Shown here: positions 14,301 to 29,300 of the stretch, in pieces | Numbering within the stretch: position 1 is the stretch's first letter | Layout of the letters: every line of letters starts with the position of its first letter | Notes under the pieces: generated by a model | The model's database searches: none | What the model saw: only the letters and a program-made list of their open reading frames with translations | What the model was told of the DNA's origin: nothing | Translations under genes and position numbers: made by a program | Assembly (NCBI RefSeq): GCF_932276165.1 | Contig: NC_064000.1 | Location: 496,001-560,000, forward strand | From: Plutella xylostella | Lineage: Eukaryota > Arthropoda > Insecta > Lepidoptera > Plutellidae | Direction: 5' to 3' | Length of the DNA stretch: 64,000 bases

Positions 14301-17300
14301 GCATGAATGAAATATCTGTCCAGAGTAACCTAGGTGCATGTAAAAAGTATCCTCAAGTGACGTATCAATCTACTGTATTAGGTACATTATGTACGCCTAG
14401 CGCATCTAGAGACTACTAATTCAACACAGGGGTCCTATCGCGAAGTCAAAATGAAATAGCATTTACGAAATACTTAATTAGTGTCAAATTCAATACATTT
14501 TGAATCCGAAAATGTTAATCAAAACAAGTTCGCTATGGTATACAGTCATTGGCACTGCTAAGATGAACCAGTAACAAACAACCCTTCTTAGTACCTCACT
14601 TTATCACCAAGCTAATGGTCTAGCACCGAGCGCTATTAAGACGCGACAAAAGCCAGCAAAAGCATCGCGTTCACTCATATCGCGCGGCTTCAAGAGCGAG
14701 CGTGACGGAAAACTTTTGTCACGTCTTAAATGCGCTCCGTGCTAGCCCTTCTGGTCATACCACTTACCATCTCTCCGATCAAAGCCCTCGGCCTGGGCGG
14801 CGTGGTACGGGTGATACTGTCCGTAGTCGAACAGCGTCGCGTTACTCGGCAACGGGTAGAGGAAGGGGGGGTTGAGGAACAGGGAGGGGGCGGGGCGCTT
14901 CGCGGGGGGGTACTCCGGCTCGTGGCTGCCGTTTGTGGTCGGTAGTGGCGCGTCGTAGAAGCTGCGGAGTGATCGGGGTAGTCAGTTTGTTGATCATCAT
15001 TATTTAACTAAGTATTAATGTTGGGGATTCTGGGACAAAGAAATGTTGGCTCCTCTCAGAGTTTCGATTCTATCGGAAAGGAGTCTGCTTCTTTGCCCTA
15101 GTAAACACAAAGATGTACGATTCAAACGAGTATAGGATATTATTACAGAATTATTCAAAAAACACCAATGAGATGTATTGATGTACTAGGGTGTGTCCAT
15201 AGTTTCATGTTTTCAGTGGAATATTATTTTTTTATAAACGAGTTCGTATGTAAGTAAATAGAACATGAAATAGACATATATATGCACATGGAAGTAGAAT
15301 GCCTATGCAATAATTCCTTTTTATCATTTAACTTTAAAAGTTAAACAAACGCCTTCTGCATAGATAAATCTACAACAAACCCAGAGCTAGCTCAGCCCGA
15401 ACCAATTCAAGCCATTAAAATCAAACAATACCTTTCAAAAACTTGTGCTAACTTCCAATAATTAACCGATATTAATTCAAAGGCCATAAAGAACAGAACT
15501 TCGGCAAGAAAACTCCACACAAACACGATAAATTTGCCAAAACTAGTGCGGCGTCGAGGGGTTCATAATTATTGGGCAGTACAAAAGCGGCACGCCTTGT
15601 TCGGCCAATGAAATACGAGCTGCCCGGAACCAGCCAATCAGGTGCCAGTATTGGACCGCCGTTGTTCAGTTCCATACGATGCATTGCTATTGATTGGTTC
15701 TGCATGTATGATCTATTAGGAATTATGATTGGGAGCGTGCGTGCGATTGATTTGTATGCTGCAATATTCGGGTCATTTTAGTAATTGCAAAGCAATAGTT
15801 ACTTTTACTAAATTAAATTCGTAGAGCATTATTGATTGTGGGGCGTAAAACTCAGGGATTATCCCAGATCATGTTATCCAGAATTCAGAATTTACCAAGA
15901 AATGCTGATAATTCCACAACCACCAACATTAATAGGCACTTACCTACTTAAATAAATTATTTATTTCATCAAGCCATAATCTCAAAATTACATATCTTTA
16001 GGTACCTCATCTGTCTTGTGTTGTGTGTAGAAATTTATATAATGTGTGTGATTAGAAATTAATATACCTACCTTCTCCTTCTATATCATTGAACAAACAA
16101 TGCCCGAAATAATGTCGTTAAATTATAAAGTAAGCCAAATCAAATAGACCTGAACATCGAAAACAGATGGCACCTAATTACAGAACTCACATTGTTAGTC
16201 ATTAGCACAAATAAAATAGCCTTTGTCCGAAACGCCATTATCAGGAAAACCGTACCGCGATTACACAGCGCCTGCCGCACTAGTGTTAGCAATTAGTGTA
16301 CGATCAGAACTTTTGCCTTCACTTTGGCATCAGGCGCTAGTGATGTTTTAATGGCGTCCTTTCAGACACAGCCGTGCCGCGATCTATGGAGGCTAGGGGT
16401 GCTAAGCGTGCTATTAGCTGGGCACTACTTGTTTCCAACTATTTAAAATCTAGGATGCTTTTAAAATAGTACTGGAAGAAGTTGTATCAGATATTTCTCG
16501 AAGCCAGAACAGAAGCTATAATTATCTGCCTACCTAAGTACAATATTTTAATAATTTCCACATTTCTTTATAGGTCTGTAAATTCATTTAAATAACCGCA
16601 TCATAATATTAAGGTAGACGTAATTTACTACAAAATTTAAATAAAACTTGGTTTATCTATTCAAGTCTTTGAAAACTTAGCTATAAGTTTTGATTGATCT
16701 GACTAATTTGATTCCGCCCGAGCTTTCGCTTTTGAAGCCCGCCGTTGATGTGGTAAGGACCAAAGTAAGTAGGAAATTACTTAACTTTATGTAGTTAAAT
16801 AGAACTAAACTATTAACCTGGCATATTCATTAAATTATAATTGAATCGAGCCAGAAATTTTGCCTTCATAATTTCAGATCCCATTTAATTCTTTCACACA
16901 AACTCATCAGCTGCAGGCGAAGTGAAATAGGCTGTCAATATCACAATCCCTTGACCGCAAACCCATTAAAATTACCCCGAAAACCGTCAGAGCCAGCAAA
17001 TACATCGGCCTCTCAATAAATCCGACAGAACGGTGTGTGTGCAGAAATTTAAATCGGCCGGCCCTGCCAAATAGAGATAATAATTTGTCTCTAAACAGGC
17101 GGCCGATGCGTGCCTGACCGTATGGTGATAATAAATTTTTGAACGCAGCCGCTGTTTTGGCGGGCACCCGATCTGGCGCGTTTGATTTTGGCGCGCGATC
17201 GCCAGTCGCCATGTAAAGTAGTTGGAATATCCGTTCGTAAAACAAATACTAACACACTAATCTGTGAAATGCTACCTACTTCTATGTCTATGGCTGAAAC

Positions 17301-20300
17301 ACGAGAAACTTCAGATATGACAGACATATTTTTAAAGCTGCCAATTACGAACCACACACTTCCTACATCAAGCTCAGGAAATAGTCTCTTTATAAAATAG
17401 AATAAGTAAGCAACCGTAAATCATTACTAATAAATAATAAATCAATAGCGTTATACCAGCAGTGTGTTGACAGGTAATTTCCCCCCACACCCCCTTCTGC
17501 TGTCACGTGCAGGTTGACAAAAAGAGCTCTCGACTGTGCGGGACCTCTTTGATGGGGTTCGACTTCTGACATGTGGCTCGCCTCTGATTGGTCGACAGCG
17601 CGGTTTGAAGTGACAGGTGCCTGTGTGTTCGCTGTTTTAATTTGCCCCCGAGATATCGTGCGTTTGATGGCTTCGTGTTATTGGTTTTTGATACTGAACT
17701 GTTTTGTTCGGTTCAGAGATGGATGATACATTTTTAGCTGGTATATGTGGGAAGAGTATTTTAATACGTTTCAATGTTATATTTTTTTTGTTGCTGCTAC
17801 TTCCTTACGACAAATGCAGCTCAATCCCTGATTACTGAGACTGAGTAGAGTGGCGAGACATTATCCTCGGCCAATCCTCGGCCAATGAAGTCTCGCAACT
17901 CTAATCGGTAGGTGTAATTACGTAATTAGGGTTTAAGCCATGTTTAAATAGGACATCACTATTGTGTATAACTTATTATGTAACAATGTCAGATTCACGA
18001 CAGTAACGTACGGATTATCATGTTATAATTTCCGATTCACGACAGTAACTTACGGATCGCTGGCGCGCCGCTTCCCGGGCGCGTCGGGCGCGGGCTGCGG
18101 GCCGAAGATGTCGCTCGAGTCGCCGCCGGACTCCAGCACCAGGTGCTCGTGGCTGCGGATGTACTGGAGCGGCGTCTGTGAGGAAAGGAATACGGTATAT
18201 CTTCTATCTACATAGTTATGTTTTTTTGGAAGAAATATGTGGCTTCGTGAGTTGTGATTCATAGCTTGCCCATAAGAAACCTAGCTAGTCTTCGAGAGCT
18301 ACTAACCGTCCATACAGAATTAACCTAGGTAGGCCAGGCCCGTTAAATTTGCTCCGTATTACCGCTATGCTGAGCTAGCCTGATTCTGGTTACTATAAAA
18401 ATTATGTCTAGTTAATACAGCTACTAGCCTCACCTGCTTGGCATGCCTCGCCCGGGCCAGTATATCCCTCTGTGCGAGCGGCAGTAGAGCTCGCAGGAAC
18501 CCCGGCACGGAGGCTCGCAGCGGGTAGTTGGTGCTCTCCTGCACGCCCGCCTGGAACTCTTCTACTGTCATCGTGCTCGCCTGCGAGCAAAGTTGCGAGC
18601 AAAGTGGGTATTAGATGATATACCATCACATTTCCCATAAGTTTATGTAAGTAGGTATAGTGGGAGCCAGTCAATAGTCCGCCAAGTCACTGCATAACAT
18701 TCATTATCATTCTCTTTTGTATTTAATGAATCTCTAGCAAGTCTCTCCACATGATGCTCATGGTTGAAGTGTAATATCACACTGCCAAGTATAAGAATAT
18801 GGTGTTACTGTTGGGATGACAACGCGGCAACGCGCAAACGTTAACGCCCAAAAACATCGATTCCTTTCACCTTGTATGTCATCAGGCTCTTCCAAAACTC
18901 CCTCGCTCTACAGTTACTAGTTATTATTCTGTGTCCACCAAACCGCACTGGGCCAGCGTGGCAGACTAGGCCTAAAACCCTTCCTTCATTGGAAGGAGAT
19001 TCGCGTGCCCCAGCAGTGTTATAGGTCATGATGATGATTCTGTGTCAATACTCACAACAAGGCTGTAGATCATCTGCCGCACGCGCTCTCCAGTATCCGC
19101 GCTGACATCAGCAGCGAACTGCTGCAGCGCGGAGAGGAACCGCCGCAGCCGCTGCAGCGCCGGCGCCCGCGCGTCCGGCAGCGGGGGGGACAGCGAGTCT
19201 GCGGACAGCCCGACTGTTATATAGTCATAATGATATGAAGACAGTTTTATGAAAGCACTTGTCTAGGGAAGACCAGCTACCGCACCACCAGTGACAAATT
19301 AGCAATTAACAATCCATAAAGCGGCATCAGGTTACGTCAGATCTGACAGGCAAGCGACACTGCTTATGGATCGTTAATTGCTAAAGTTCAGTGGTGGTAA
19401 GTTGGTAACACAGATTTCGCTGTCGCAGTGGTTAGTAACTGACTGCTGTTCCAAGGGCCCATAACCTTCCTTTCTCGAGGAAGCCGCTGTCTTGCTGTGC
19501 ACTATTTACGGGCTATTATAATGTGTGTGTAAGTATCATTCGGAAACGTCGCTGGTCGGGTGAGCATACCTGAAAACGGTGTTGTCTTCTCGATAAAATA
19601 AACCATTTTTCAAGCAGCACACTTCTACCGAATGATCTTTCTATTCTGACCTCCATCTGCCATGAATAGGCACCAGTGCATGGCTAAGAGCAGATTAAAT
19701 ACACATATTCAGTCGTCATAAAAAGCTAAATTACCGATTTAAAGGGGCACTAGGATGAATACTAATGGATCTAGTTACACAATCTGTGATGAAGGGCCGA
19801 GAACAATGTGTGTTAATGGGGAGTAACGCGTGTGAATTTGCCGCTAGGGGCGCTGGTGTCGACTGAGGTTAAGTGACATTTTACTTTTCATATAATTTGT
19901 TTGGCGGGCTTCGTGATAAATTATATTTTCGTTCATTTCCCTGTTGAAAAGTGATCTCTTTTCGCGAAATTATCGCAAATATGGATTATTTATCGATGAA
20001 TGTGCACGCTTTGAAAGCTGAATTAAGGAAAAGAGGCGCATAAATAAGCGGTCTCAAAGAGCAGCTAATTCAGAGGTTAGTTTGTTTACTGTTTACAAAC
20101 TTATTTTTTACGAAATGTATGCTTGTTTGCTTAGGTAACAGCTATGTTTTTGCTTTTTACAGACACCAAGACTATGACCGTAACAGTAACTTGGTTGTTA
20201 ACGTAGAGGACAGCATCATACAACAAAATGATTCAGTGTATACTGTTGAGTGGCCTTAAGAAACTTTGTATAGCAGTGTAAACACTAAAAATGAAACTCC

Positions 20301-23300
20301 AGATCTAGATATTGTCACCAATGAGTAACTACTTTGGAATTTATGTACAGTGTACGTACGTACCATCGCTCTTACGGTGAATGAAAACATCGTGATAAAA
20401 CCTGCATATCTAGATTTTCGAACCCACCAACCTGCAGAGGACCAGTGTGGTAGGAAATGGTCCAAGCTTAGGAGTGGAGTTTAGACCTTAAGGCGGACAT
20501 GGACAAAGGCTCCATTCGAGTGAGCCAGGTGCAGGTACTGACACCCCCACAAATAATAAAATACTTAGTATACTATACTACCATTATTAAGTTTCAACTA
20601 ACAACTCAACCAGCATTCATTGTGTGGATTACTAATGTGTTATATTTTTTGTATAGCAGTGTGTTTAAACGGAGAGGATAAATAAAAGTTAAATCAGTGT
20701 GTAATTCTTTTATTTTTAGTGTATTTATTAAATGCCTAATCCTTATTTACATTATGTTCTTTCTGAAATTGGTTATAATGATTTTCACAAACACGAGATT
20801 ATCGGATAATAATTATTTCACAAGCCACTGTTTTAGAACAGTTTTATCACTTGGTAACATATGTCCTCCTTTTCTTTCCCAATATAACGGATCTGAACAA
20901 CATTGCGGCATAGTAACTCGATATGATGATAGTTATTTTATAATTAATAAGCTTATAAGATTCAAGATTTAAAAACTTTATTTGGCGCCAATTTGATAAA
21001 GTCGCCTTTGATAAATTTGACAGCTATGGTACCTCTTTACCTCAGTCGACAGTGGCGCCAACTGGTGAGCAAAAAAACGGTAGTCCCCATTAGGCAAAAA
21101 GTCCGAATCTGAGAATATTAATTGCAGTTAAAACAATGACGACGACCGGCCAGACTCAGAAAGTAGATCACGAGAAATGAAAGGAACTTTTAAAGTGCAA
21201 TAATTACGTAAAATTGCAGCGTTGTGTGTGAGATGGCGATGTCTATTTAAAATGAGATTCTTACGTTATTCTGGTAACCTATGTATGTGACGTAATTTAC
21301 CCAATCAAGTACCTAGGTACCTACTTACTTCAGTCGATGATCGAAATGTGCAAGACTGGTAAATATATCTCATTTTATAATATTTATGATGTAACAGCGT
21401 AATTATAAAGAACACACAACTTCACGCAAGTCAGAGGTCAGATGTAATGTTTAACCTTTTATGAGAGGATGTTGCTAAGGGCTATAATTATCAAACCATA
21501 TCATTAGAACCATAATAAGGTAAGTATTCGAAAACATTACCGAACTATTTACATGTACAACATGGATGTTACGTCTTATAGTCATCATCAGTCATCTTTG
21601 ATATTTGGTAAAAAAAACAAAAAAGGACAGCATAATATTCTCAAGAGTTAACAAAAATGTGAGGGTTAGGACTGTGAAAGTTTAATAACAGTCACATACT
21701 GACCTAATACCTCCTAACTCGTTATCATTAGACACATTGATACTGCTCGCTGAGCTGAGGCGCTTAGCTAAGCCAAGAAGCAGGAGGCATGTGGATTACC
21801 ATGGATGCATGAACTCCACTCTAATTAAAAAGTAAAAACCCAGTAGTTTTTAAGTTTAGTTAAGTTAGTTAAGTTTAGTTAAGTAAAAGGGGCAGTCTGA
21901 AAACCAGCGTTGTGTTGTTGTTACACAACTCGCAACATGTCTGAGACTGTTCCTTTTGTCACTATATGCCTAGGAATATTACTAATTAGTTAAGTAACCT
22001 AATTTAATTTTGTATTATTGTATTTCGGTGTGCATTTAGTGGCAATAAATTTGAATTTGGATTGGAAATTCTTACAATTAGATAGAACTAATAGGTTGGT
22101 AGTATATTTATGAACATGTTTATAGTTACCTGTGGTCCCGTTGTGCGGCGGGCTGGGCGCCGGCGTGGGACTCCCTCGAGCCTCCTCCTGCTCCGGCGAG
22201 CGCCGCTCCTTGCCGCCCGCTGCAACAAACATCATGTTAGTTCATTACAATACATTACAACTTATTGATAAAACCTAAGATTAGCGATATGCGGACAAGA
22301 TGGAGTACGTGTTCACGTAAATGAAAAAAAACTATCTGCATTTTGTAGACGTAGAAGAATCATAAAACACGCATCACACTGGTCCACTGTGGGTTGGTGG
22401 ATTCACACATCTAGATGTGCAGGTTTCAGCACGATGTTACTATGCGTACCTCCGGTTAGCTCCGGTATGGGAGCTGACATCTGTAAGTGACGTCTGCGAG
22501 TGAAAGACCGACACGAGCTGTCACCGGGTGACAGGTGAACCGACCATTCATTAATCACTATTCATTACTATTAACATAGAACAACGCGGACTCGAGTGTA
22601 CACTCAATGATATATGAATACATAACTAGCGATATTTTGGGAATGAATAGAAAAATCGAGGATCGTAGAAAGAATTCACGTAAGTATTTTGTAAAACCTA
22701 ATATAGAATTTTAATTACTAGTGCTATCAATTACAGACGACACAACTACCAATTTCTCCGTCTTTATTTTTGAACTGGTAATTTGGGAAACAGTCTATAC
22801 TTTCCACATTCTGACAGCATGTACAAGACCTTGCTTGTATCTACCCTGTTCAGGTAAGCACGTAACATTATACCCGTACTTTGACAGTCATCTGTTGATT
22901 CCCAGGTTCAATAATGCATGGTGTTTGTTCAGCCAGGCGCTGCCTGCCTCGCCCATCAATCATTGATAAAATAATCATATTTGCTTACCAGAAAAGGCGT
23001 GTGTTTAGGTACCTGCTTACCACGAGGCGATGTGGGGAATAGGGTCAGCGGTGTTTGTAAATTTATAAGTAGAGTAGTTAGGTTTATTTTTTTACATTTG
23101 TGTGACGGACGGATAGTTACTACGACTTGTATTGGTCGAGTCTCAAAACCATTCTGGAAAGTACATAGGTGCCAAAACATTCTACACAGGTGATCAGAGA
23201 AAAAATGTGATAGGAGACAAACATGTCCGTACAATATACCTAATATAATATTACTCCCTGATACATTCGATAAATAAGTATTACAATTTCAGAGGTCTAA

Positions 23301-26300
23301 AGTCATCATAGATGTAAAACATAAGCCTTCAAACCTTAGTGGTGGATGGAGGTCAATCTACCTACCCTCAACATTTCCCATTATAAACTTAACCTAAATG
23401 ACAGTAAGTACCTAACACAATTTCAATGTCATTACTGGAGGTATTGTGCAGGTGGTATGGCCACTGTCGTGGCTGGTCGTCGCAGGAATTCTGCGCGTGG
23501 CGTTTAATTAATCATCAGAATCAAACATTAATTCCATTCCACGTAAACACGCCGTGTCGCTCGTGAATTTGGATACAATTTATATGGATTATATTGAACA
23601 CCGTACATGACATAAGGTACTCTCTCTGAAATATCCAAAATTTTGTACCTACCTCGAGTCCAATGAGCTATTAGGTACGTAGCGGTAGAATCACTATTAT
23701 CTAAATCAGTGTTTTTCAACCTTTTTCATGACGCGACCCCCCTGGAATAAAAAAATATTTCGCGACCCCCTTGACCCTTTCGGTTTTATATCATGTATGT
23801 ATGTGTATGTTACACTGTTACAGTATTCACAATATTCATTCCATACGACGTATTTATGGTCTCCATGATTAGGATTCGAAGTACAATTACACACATCGGA
23901 TACGTGTGGCCATGTACAATTGTACATAGGTACGTACGACTAATGCCATTGCGACCCGGAATTTCTTTTTTGAAATTAGCTTTTTCTTTCCGACTTTTTT
24001 TAGCATTTAAATATCTTGAATAAAAGTTTTCAAGGGTGAAATGAAAATAAAAAGACAAAATACCTGGCTTTACAAAAAAAAATATACTTGTGGTCGTCGT
24101 CTTTGATCCAGGCAGGAAGGCTTCCCACGCTGCGTTTGCCTATTCGTGGTCTATACTCGAGAACTCGTTTACCCAATGGTTATCGGTTCTTCGGCAGATA
24201 TGACCAGCACATTACCACTTCAGCTTGCATATTTTGTCAGCGATGTCGGTAACCTTAGTCCTCTGACGGATAACTTCATTTCTGATACGATCCATCAGAG
24301 AAACCCCAAGCATAGCTCTCACCATATCACGCTGAGCGACTTTAAATCGGTGGACTAGTCCTACCGTCGTCAGTGCCCACGTCTCTGCACCTTAGTTCAT
24401 CACTGGCAGGACGCACTGGTTGAGATCTGTCTTCACTTCAGGCTTTCACCAAGAAGAATATGTGCTGACAAAGTTTTCCGAATGAATTGTTGTCTCACCA
24501 ACGATCACCGGCTCCGGTTCGATGTGAGCATTGTACATGACTTTCGTCTTGTCCAAGTTTATACCCCGAAGCCTACACGTTGGGAAGCAGCATTTAGGCC
24601 ACTTCCATCATCCAGCTGAGTTCCTGCAGAGATTCTGCCATAATAACGATTTCGTCCGCGAAACAGAGAGGTGTGACATGTACTTGCCATTTATACATAT
24701 GACTCGATATAGCGCCAGTCGATTTGAAATCTCTGCAACGCTTCCAAAATTGCCCATGTCTCGATGGAGTTGAAGGCGTTTTCATAGTCCACATAGGCTA
24801 GATACAGAGGTTGATTATACTCTTCGGTCTTCTGTGTAATCTGCCTTACGGTGTGGATGTGGTCTATTGTACTAAAACAGATCCACGATGAGATAATTTA
24901 ATTAATAAAAAACAAGCTCAGCCATCGCATTTAAGAAAATTTTAAGTAAAAGTATTTTTAAAGTAAGAGTCATTCTTAATAAATTAATACTATGTAATGG
25001 TCTTTTTTTTTAATTAAGTTCCCAGTTTTTTCGCCCTTTGGCGACCCCCCTACAGAAGCTTCGCGACCCCCCAGGGGGTCGCGACCCACAGGTTGAAAAA
25101 CACTGATCTAAATTATAACTCTCATTGATTTTATAGAATGTTTACTGAGCCCCTGACTGTAATTTCTCCTCATATGTTATTATCGGCTCAACATCAAATT
25201 GTCCCTTTATTCCCCGCGCCCGCCCCTTTGATTACATGTTTGATGTTTTCAGTTTTTTCATGAGCTTTCATGTCTCTAGCTACCTATTAATTTTGTTTCT
25301 TTTCGATGGCAGACTGTTATTATTATGTGTTTATCGGCAGTTGGAGCTTTTTACGATTCATAGCTGTTATATTCAGCAGCAATGTTTACGTTTCGAATGA
25401 TTTATGAAGCAAGTAGTATAGTATACTATTATGTTAAATGCCAACATGGGTACGATATGCATCTATAATATCTATAACTAAATATATAAGTACCTAATAC
25501 TTATACGAAAACATCAAAGAGAGCCCTCCCATTTTCCCAAACTTAAAACAAAACCGCCTATTTCGAACATTAAATCCATATTCCATTAAATTTTATTTCC
25601 CAAGTCCAATGCCCTTTGTATTTGGCTAGATGAATGATTCGATTAACAAACTAGGTATTAGTAATTAGTGTGTTCTGTTCTGCGAGTGGGCGGGCGGCGT
25701 GCGGCGGACGGCAGCTGCTCGCGACACCGCCCCGGGCTAGGGCGGGGATATACTGTCGATAGCCGGGGGAAATTGTGTCGATAGAGACAGAAACTTTAAA
25801 ATAAATATACAAAATCTAATGCGATGGTAGGACATGAGCCTCATCAAACACTGGACGGTTATTGCAATAATCTCCGCGCTTGGTTGGTGGATTGAAGATA
25901 TCGTACAACATACACACATTTTAACACCCAAGACCGAGTACAGAGTATAAACATCTATCTTTACACAAATATCTACCCCGACCGGGGATCGATCCTGGGA
26001 CCTTCCACATAGCAGTCCGGTTCATTAACCACAACACCATACAATAACGAATCACCCCACCAATTTTATTGTCCTCTTACTATTAGACTGTTTGATTGAT
26101 TTTAAATACGCTTAGCCTTTGCCTTACTGGTAGTACAAAACCCCATAGTATTATTATAAAAAATATTAAATATCTACAATCGAATTAATTTCCCCACTAC
26201 CCCGTCCCTAGCCCCCGGGCGCGTGCGAGTGACATTTCATTCAGCGCCGCCGCCGCGGGCCGACGCGTCCGCTTTGTGCTCCGCCGCCGGCTGCGCGCGT

Positions 26301-29300
26301 GAGGTGGCGACACAAGCACAGAGATGAGCGGAGGATTATTGTATTAAGTATTGTTGTGTATGCAAAAAATATATTTGGATGACTAGGTTTATTCGTTGCT
26401 GGGTTAATGTATGAAATTCTTATATTGTTGAGAATTTTCATTTTTACGTATAGAAAATACATGATTTCATTCAACAACATTTCAATGCAGTACCTTGGGC
26501 CAGTCACATTGGAGTCTCGTGAGTTGAGAATAACACGTCAAAAAACCACTCAATTCATTAAATTACTTGCTTTGTAAAACCACTTAGCAAACAAAAATGA
26601 ATTCCAAAATTAACCCCACGTCGGGCGCCAACGTCTGACAACGCACTCCCACGTTGGGCGCCAACAAGAAATGGCGCCCAAACATGGTGCCGGTCCGATA
26701 CGCAAACACCAACACAATAGATCTTAGACCCCGCAGAGTCTTGACAAAGTGGACCAGCCCTCGGGCCGAGTGCGCCGCACAGCTGACAGCATGATAGGTG
26801 GCGCCACTCGCGCCGAGCGTCCTCCGTAAGGGCCCTGTGTCGCGCGCAGGCCCCGGGTGATGTATGGTGGGACTCTGTGCACGGCGGGTCAGGCAGCAGT
26901 CACTGACGTTTTGTGCTTTTGATTTTGTTGTAAAGTGCGGTAAGAATCTAAGTAGCTAATGGATAGGTATGTTACTTTTTTAATAGTCCTTGTAATCGTA
27001 AAATGGTGTTTATTTTTCAATCTTTAACGACTGTGAAGTTTAATTTAGACGAGTGAAACTTTGAGATTGACCATGACCACAGTCTGATTTAACCTCAAAT
27101 TCTTGTAAAGGAAAACTTAATTTGATCGTCGTAGTGTCGTTGTGTCGCTCACCAGAAAAACTACACCTAAAACCTCACATTTGTCAGTTAAACAATATGA
27201 ATAACCTAATAGCCGGCGTCGGCGTAGGCGTTATCTTCACACGTGACGTAATTTAATCACGGTTTATTAAACCAATCCGTCAACAAATCGCGAGACAAGT
27301 CGGTCAAGTGCAGATATTATGCGATCGCATCGCCCATCACTCGCATTACGAATATACATACAATCTACACATTATTCGTAAACAACCTTTCACTTTCGTC
27401 GAAGACGTGCTTTTGGCAAGAGTAGTTCATCCACGTTCATTGGTCTACATATTGAATTATGTAAGTCATTTCAATTAAAAAAGCTTTTATTTGAGCTTTG
27501 TGGATACGTATGTTAAAATATTTTTTTTATCGAATGACCTACTATATGTATTTAACACGTTGTTGGTAACTACACAAATGTTTTTACTGACCAATCATTG
27601 GGTACCTTTTGAAACTCAAAATACTAAAGAGCTCAAAATACCTACTGAAATTCAAAAGTTTAAACCTAAGAACCTTTAAAATCTGAGGGGGTCACTTTAG
27701 CTTAAGTAAAACATCAGACTACACTTTCGGAGATCTGCTACGCTAGTCACTGCTCTATCTCGTTATATGAAACGCACCGATAGCATGACAGCTCTCGTTC
27801 GTTAATTGTTTGTCAAGCTAGAGTAACCCTAACGTGGCAAAGTTTAATCCACTTTGCGCTTCGCTTACGTCCTTCCTAACAATGAAGGTTTTCTGAACTA
27901 TTTGGAAAATCAGGTTAAAATAACACCTCAAAATGTCAATTGTGTTTTAATTCGTAAGCGTTTTTATTGTTATAGTTCTCGTATGTTTGTATGTAATGGG
28001 TCAAATCTCTGTAGTGCGTTATGCCTATGCCTAGCCGTGGCCGTAGCCTCCAAATCTTCAACCTCTTATTATTATGTCGGTACAATTGTGCATAAAAAAC
28101 AGTGTCCGGTGACCGCGAGCTAAAGAAGATGAAGGTACATAATATATGTACACATAATACATAGTATGTATTGTATTACAATGATACATTAATGAATCTG
28201 AAGAGTGATAGTGATCAACCATTTCCACGTCTTACTAATAGACCAATTTGATACTACTCTTTATTGCATTGACTTGAAAATGTACCTACCTACTTAACTA
28301 TTATTTTATTACTAAGCGGCCTATGCCGACCTTAACTCCCTAAAAGTGCGTGTTTCTATACAAAAGTACAGTGGCCTGGACATAAACTTAACCCTTCGAG
28401 TGACATTGTTCTTGAGAGGGTTCAGGTTTCTTTGTAGCCCACTGTACTTATTGGAAATCAAAGAGCAGTCATAATCTAATTATGTCATCTTCGTTGTCTA
28501 ATTAAATCTAAAAAACAATCGTGAGTTACACAGCAATACGCAGCTGACTTATGCAGGCAGGAAGTTTCAATATTAGTTTTTACCGATAACGAAGCTATTC
28601 GAGATAATTTCTACACGATAGAATTTTATCAGTGAGCTTGAATATGGTGCTGAAAAGGAGGCTCCCCGAGTGACCTATCGTGTTCTGACCATTGACTTTA
28701 TATATTACTAGCGTAAGGACAGGCCCAACCGCTCTAGAAAATGACACCCTCGCGTTGGCCCTAAAATCTCATAAATCTGTCATAATTTGTATGAATTAGG
28801 GCCAGCGCGCGGGTGTCATTTTCTTTTGACAAAACGTTCTGACGGGCGTATCCTTTTGGTTCTGACTGCATCCTTTCACCACGGTGACAAACCTCCAGCT
28901 CAGATCTAGTTTTTATTTATTTATTTATAAACACTTTATTGTACATTATAAAGTAACAATAATAAAAGGTGAAGAACATTAAAAGAAAACTAACATTGTA
29001 CAAAGGCGGGCTTATTGCCAAAAAGCAATTTCTTCCAGCCAACCCTTGTTTTTGTCACCGTCACACTAAAAAGTTCTAACTTGGTTAGGTTTGGGTAGAT
29101 GTGTCATCATAGGTAGGTATAGTTTTATGATGTGAAATTATAGGTATAAATCTAAAAACTAACTGGTTCTAAGTGTGACGAAATGTACTAAAACATGTAA
29201 TATGTAGTATAACAGTCATTTTATTGTTAAATTTCCTACAAAAGTGGGCACGTAGGCGGTTAATGGTCCTAGGTTCTAGGTTAGGTAACTTACACACTGA

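Larger units (their letters stand above)
19814..21092. mobile_element. Candidate TIR element carrying a SAP-domain gene piece
   Basis: Diverged inverted ends of about 60 bp start TAATGGGGA and end TGTCGACTGAGGT(T/A)AAG, at 19814-19874 and at 21035-21092 on the other strand. Inside lie a two-exon SAP-domain fragment with a premature stop and a degraded SINE at about 20345-20475. No transposase is visible. The ends resemble each other well outside simple sequence, which argues for a transposon, but no clear duplication was found. Confidence 0.5.

Noticed and set aside
14730..14945. Plus-strand ORF over nervy exon 6
   Set aside because: Shadow of the minus-strand nervy exon, which has both splice sites.
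26241..26507. Minus-strand ORF at a GC-rich block near 26.2-26.3 kb
   Set aside because: The frame is Arg/Gly-rich by base composition and the splice-like sites give a quick stop; nothing supports a nervy exon here.
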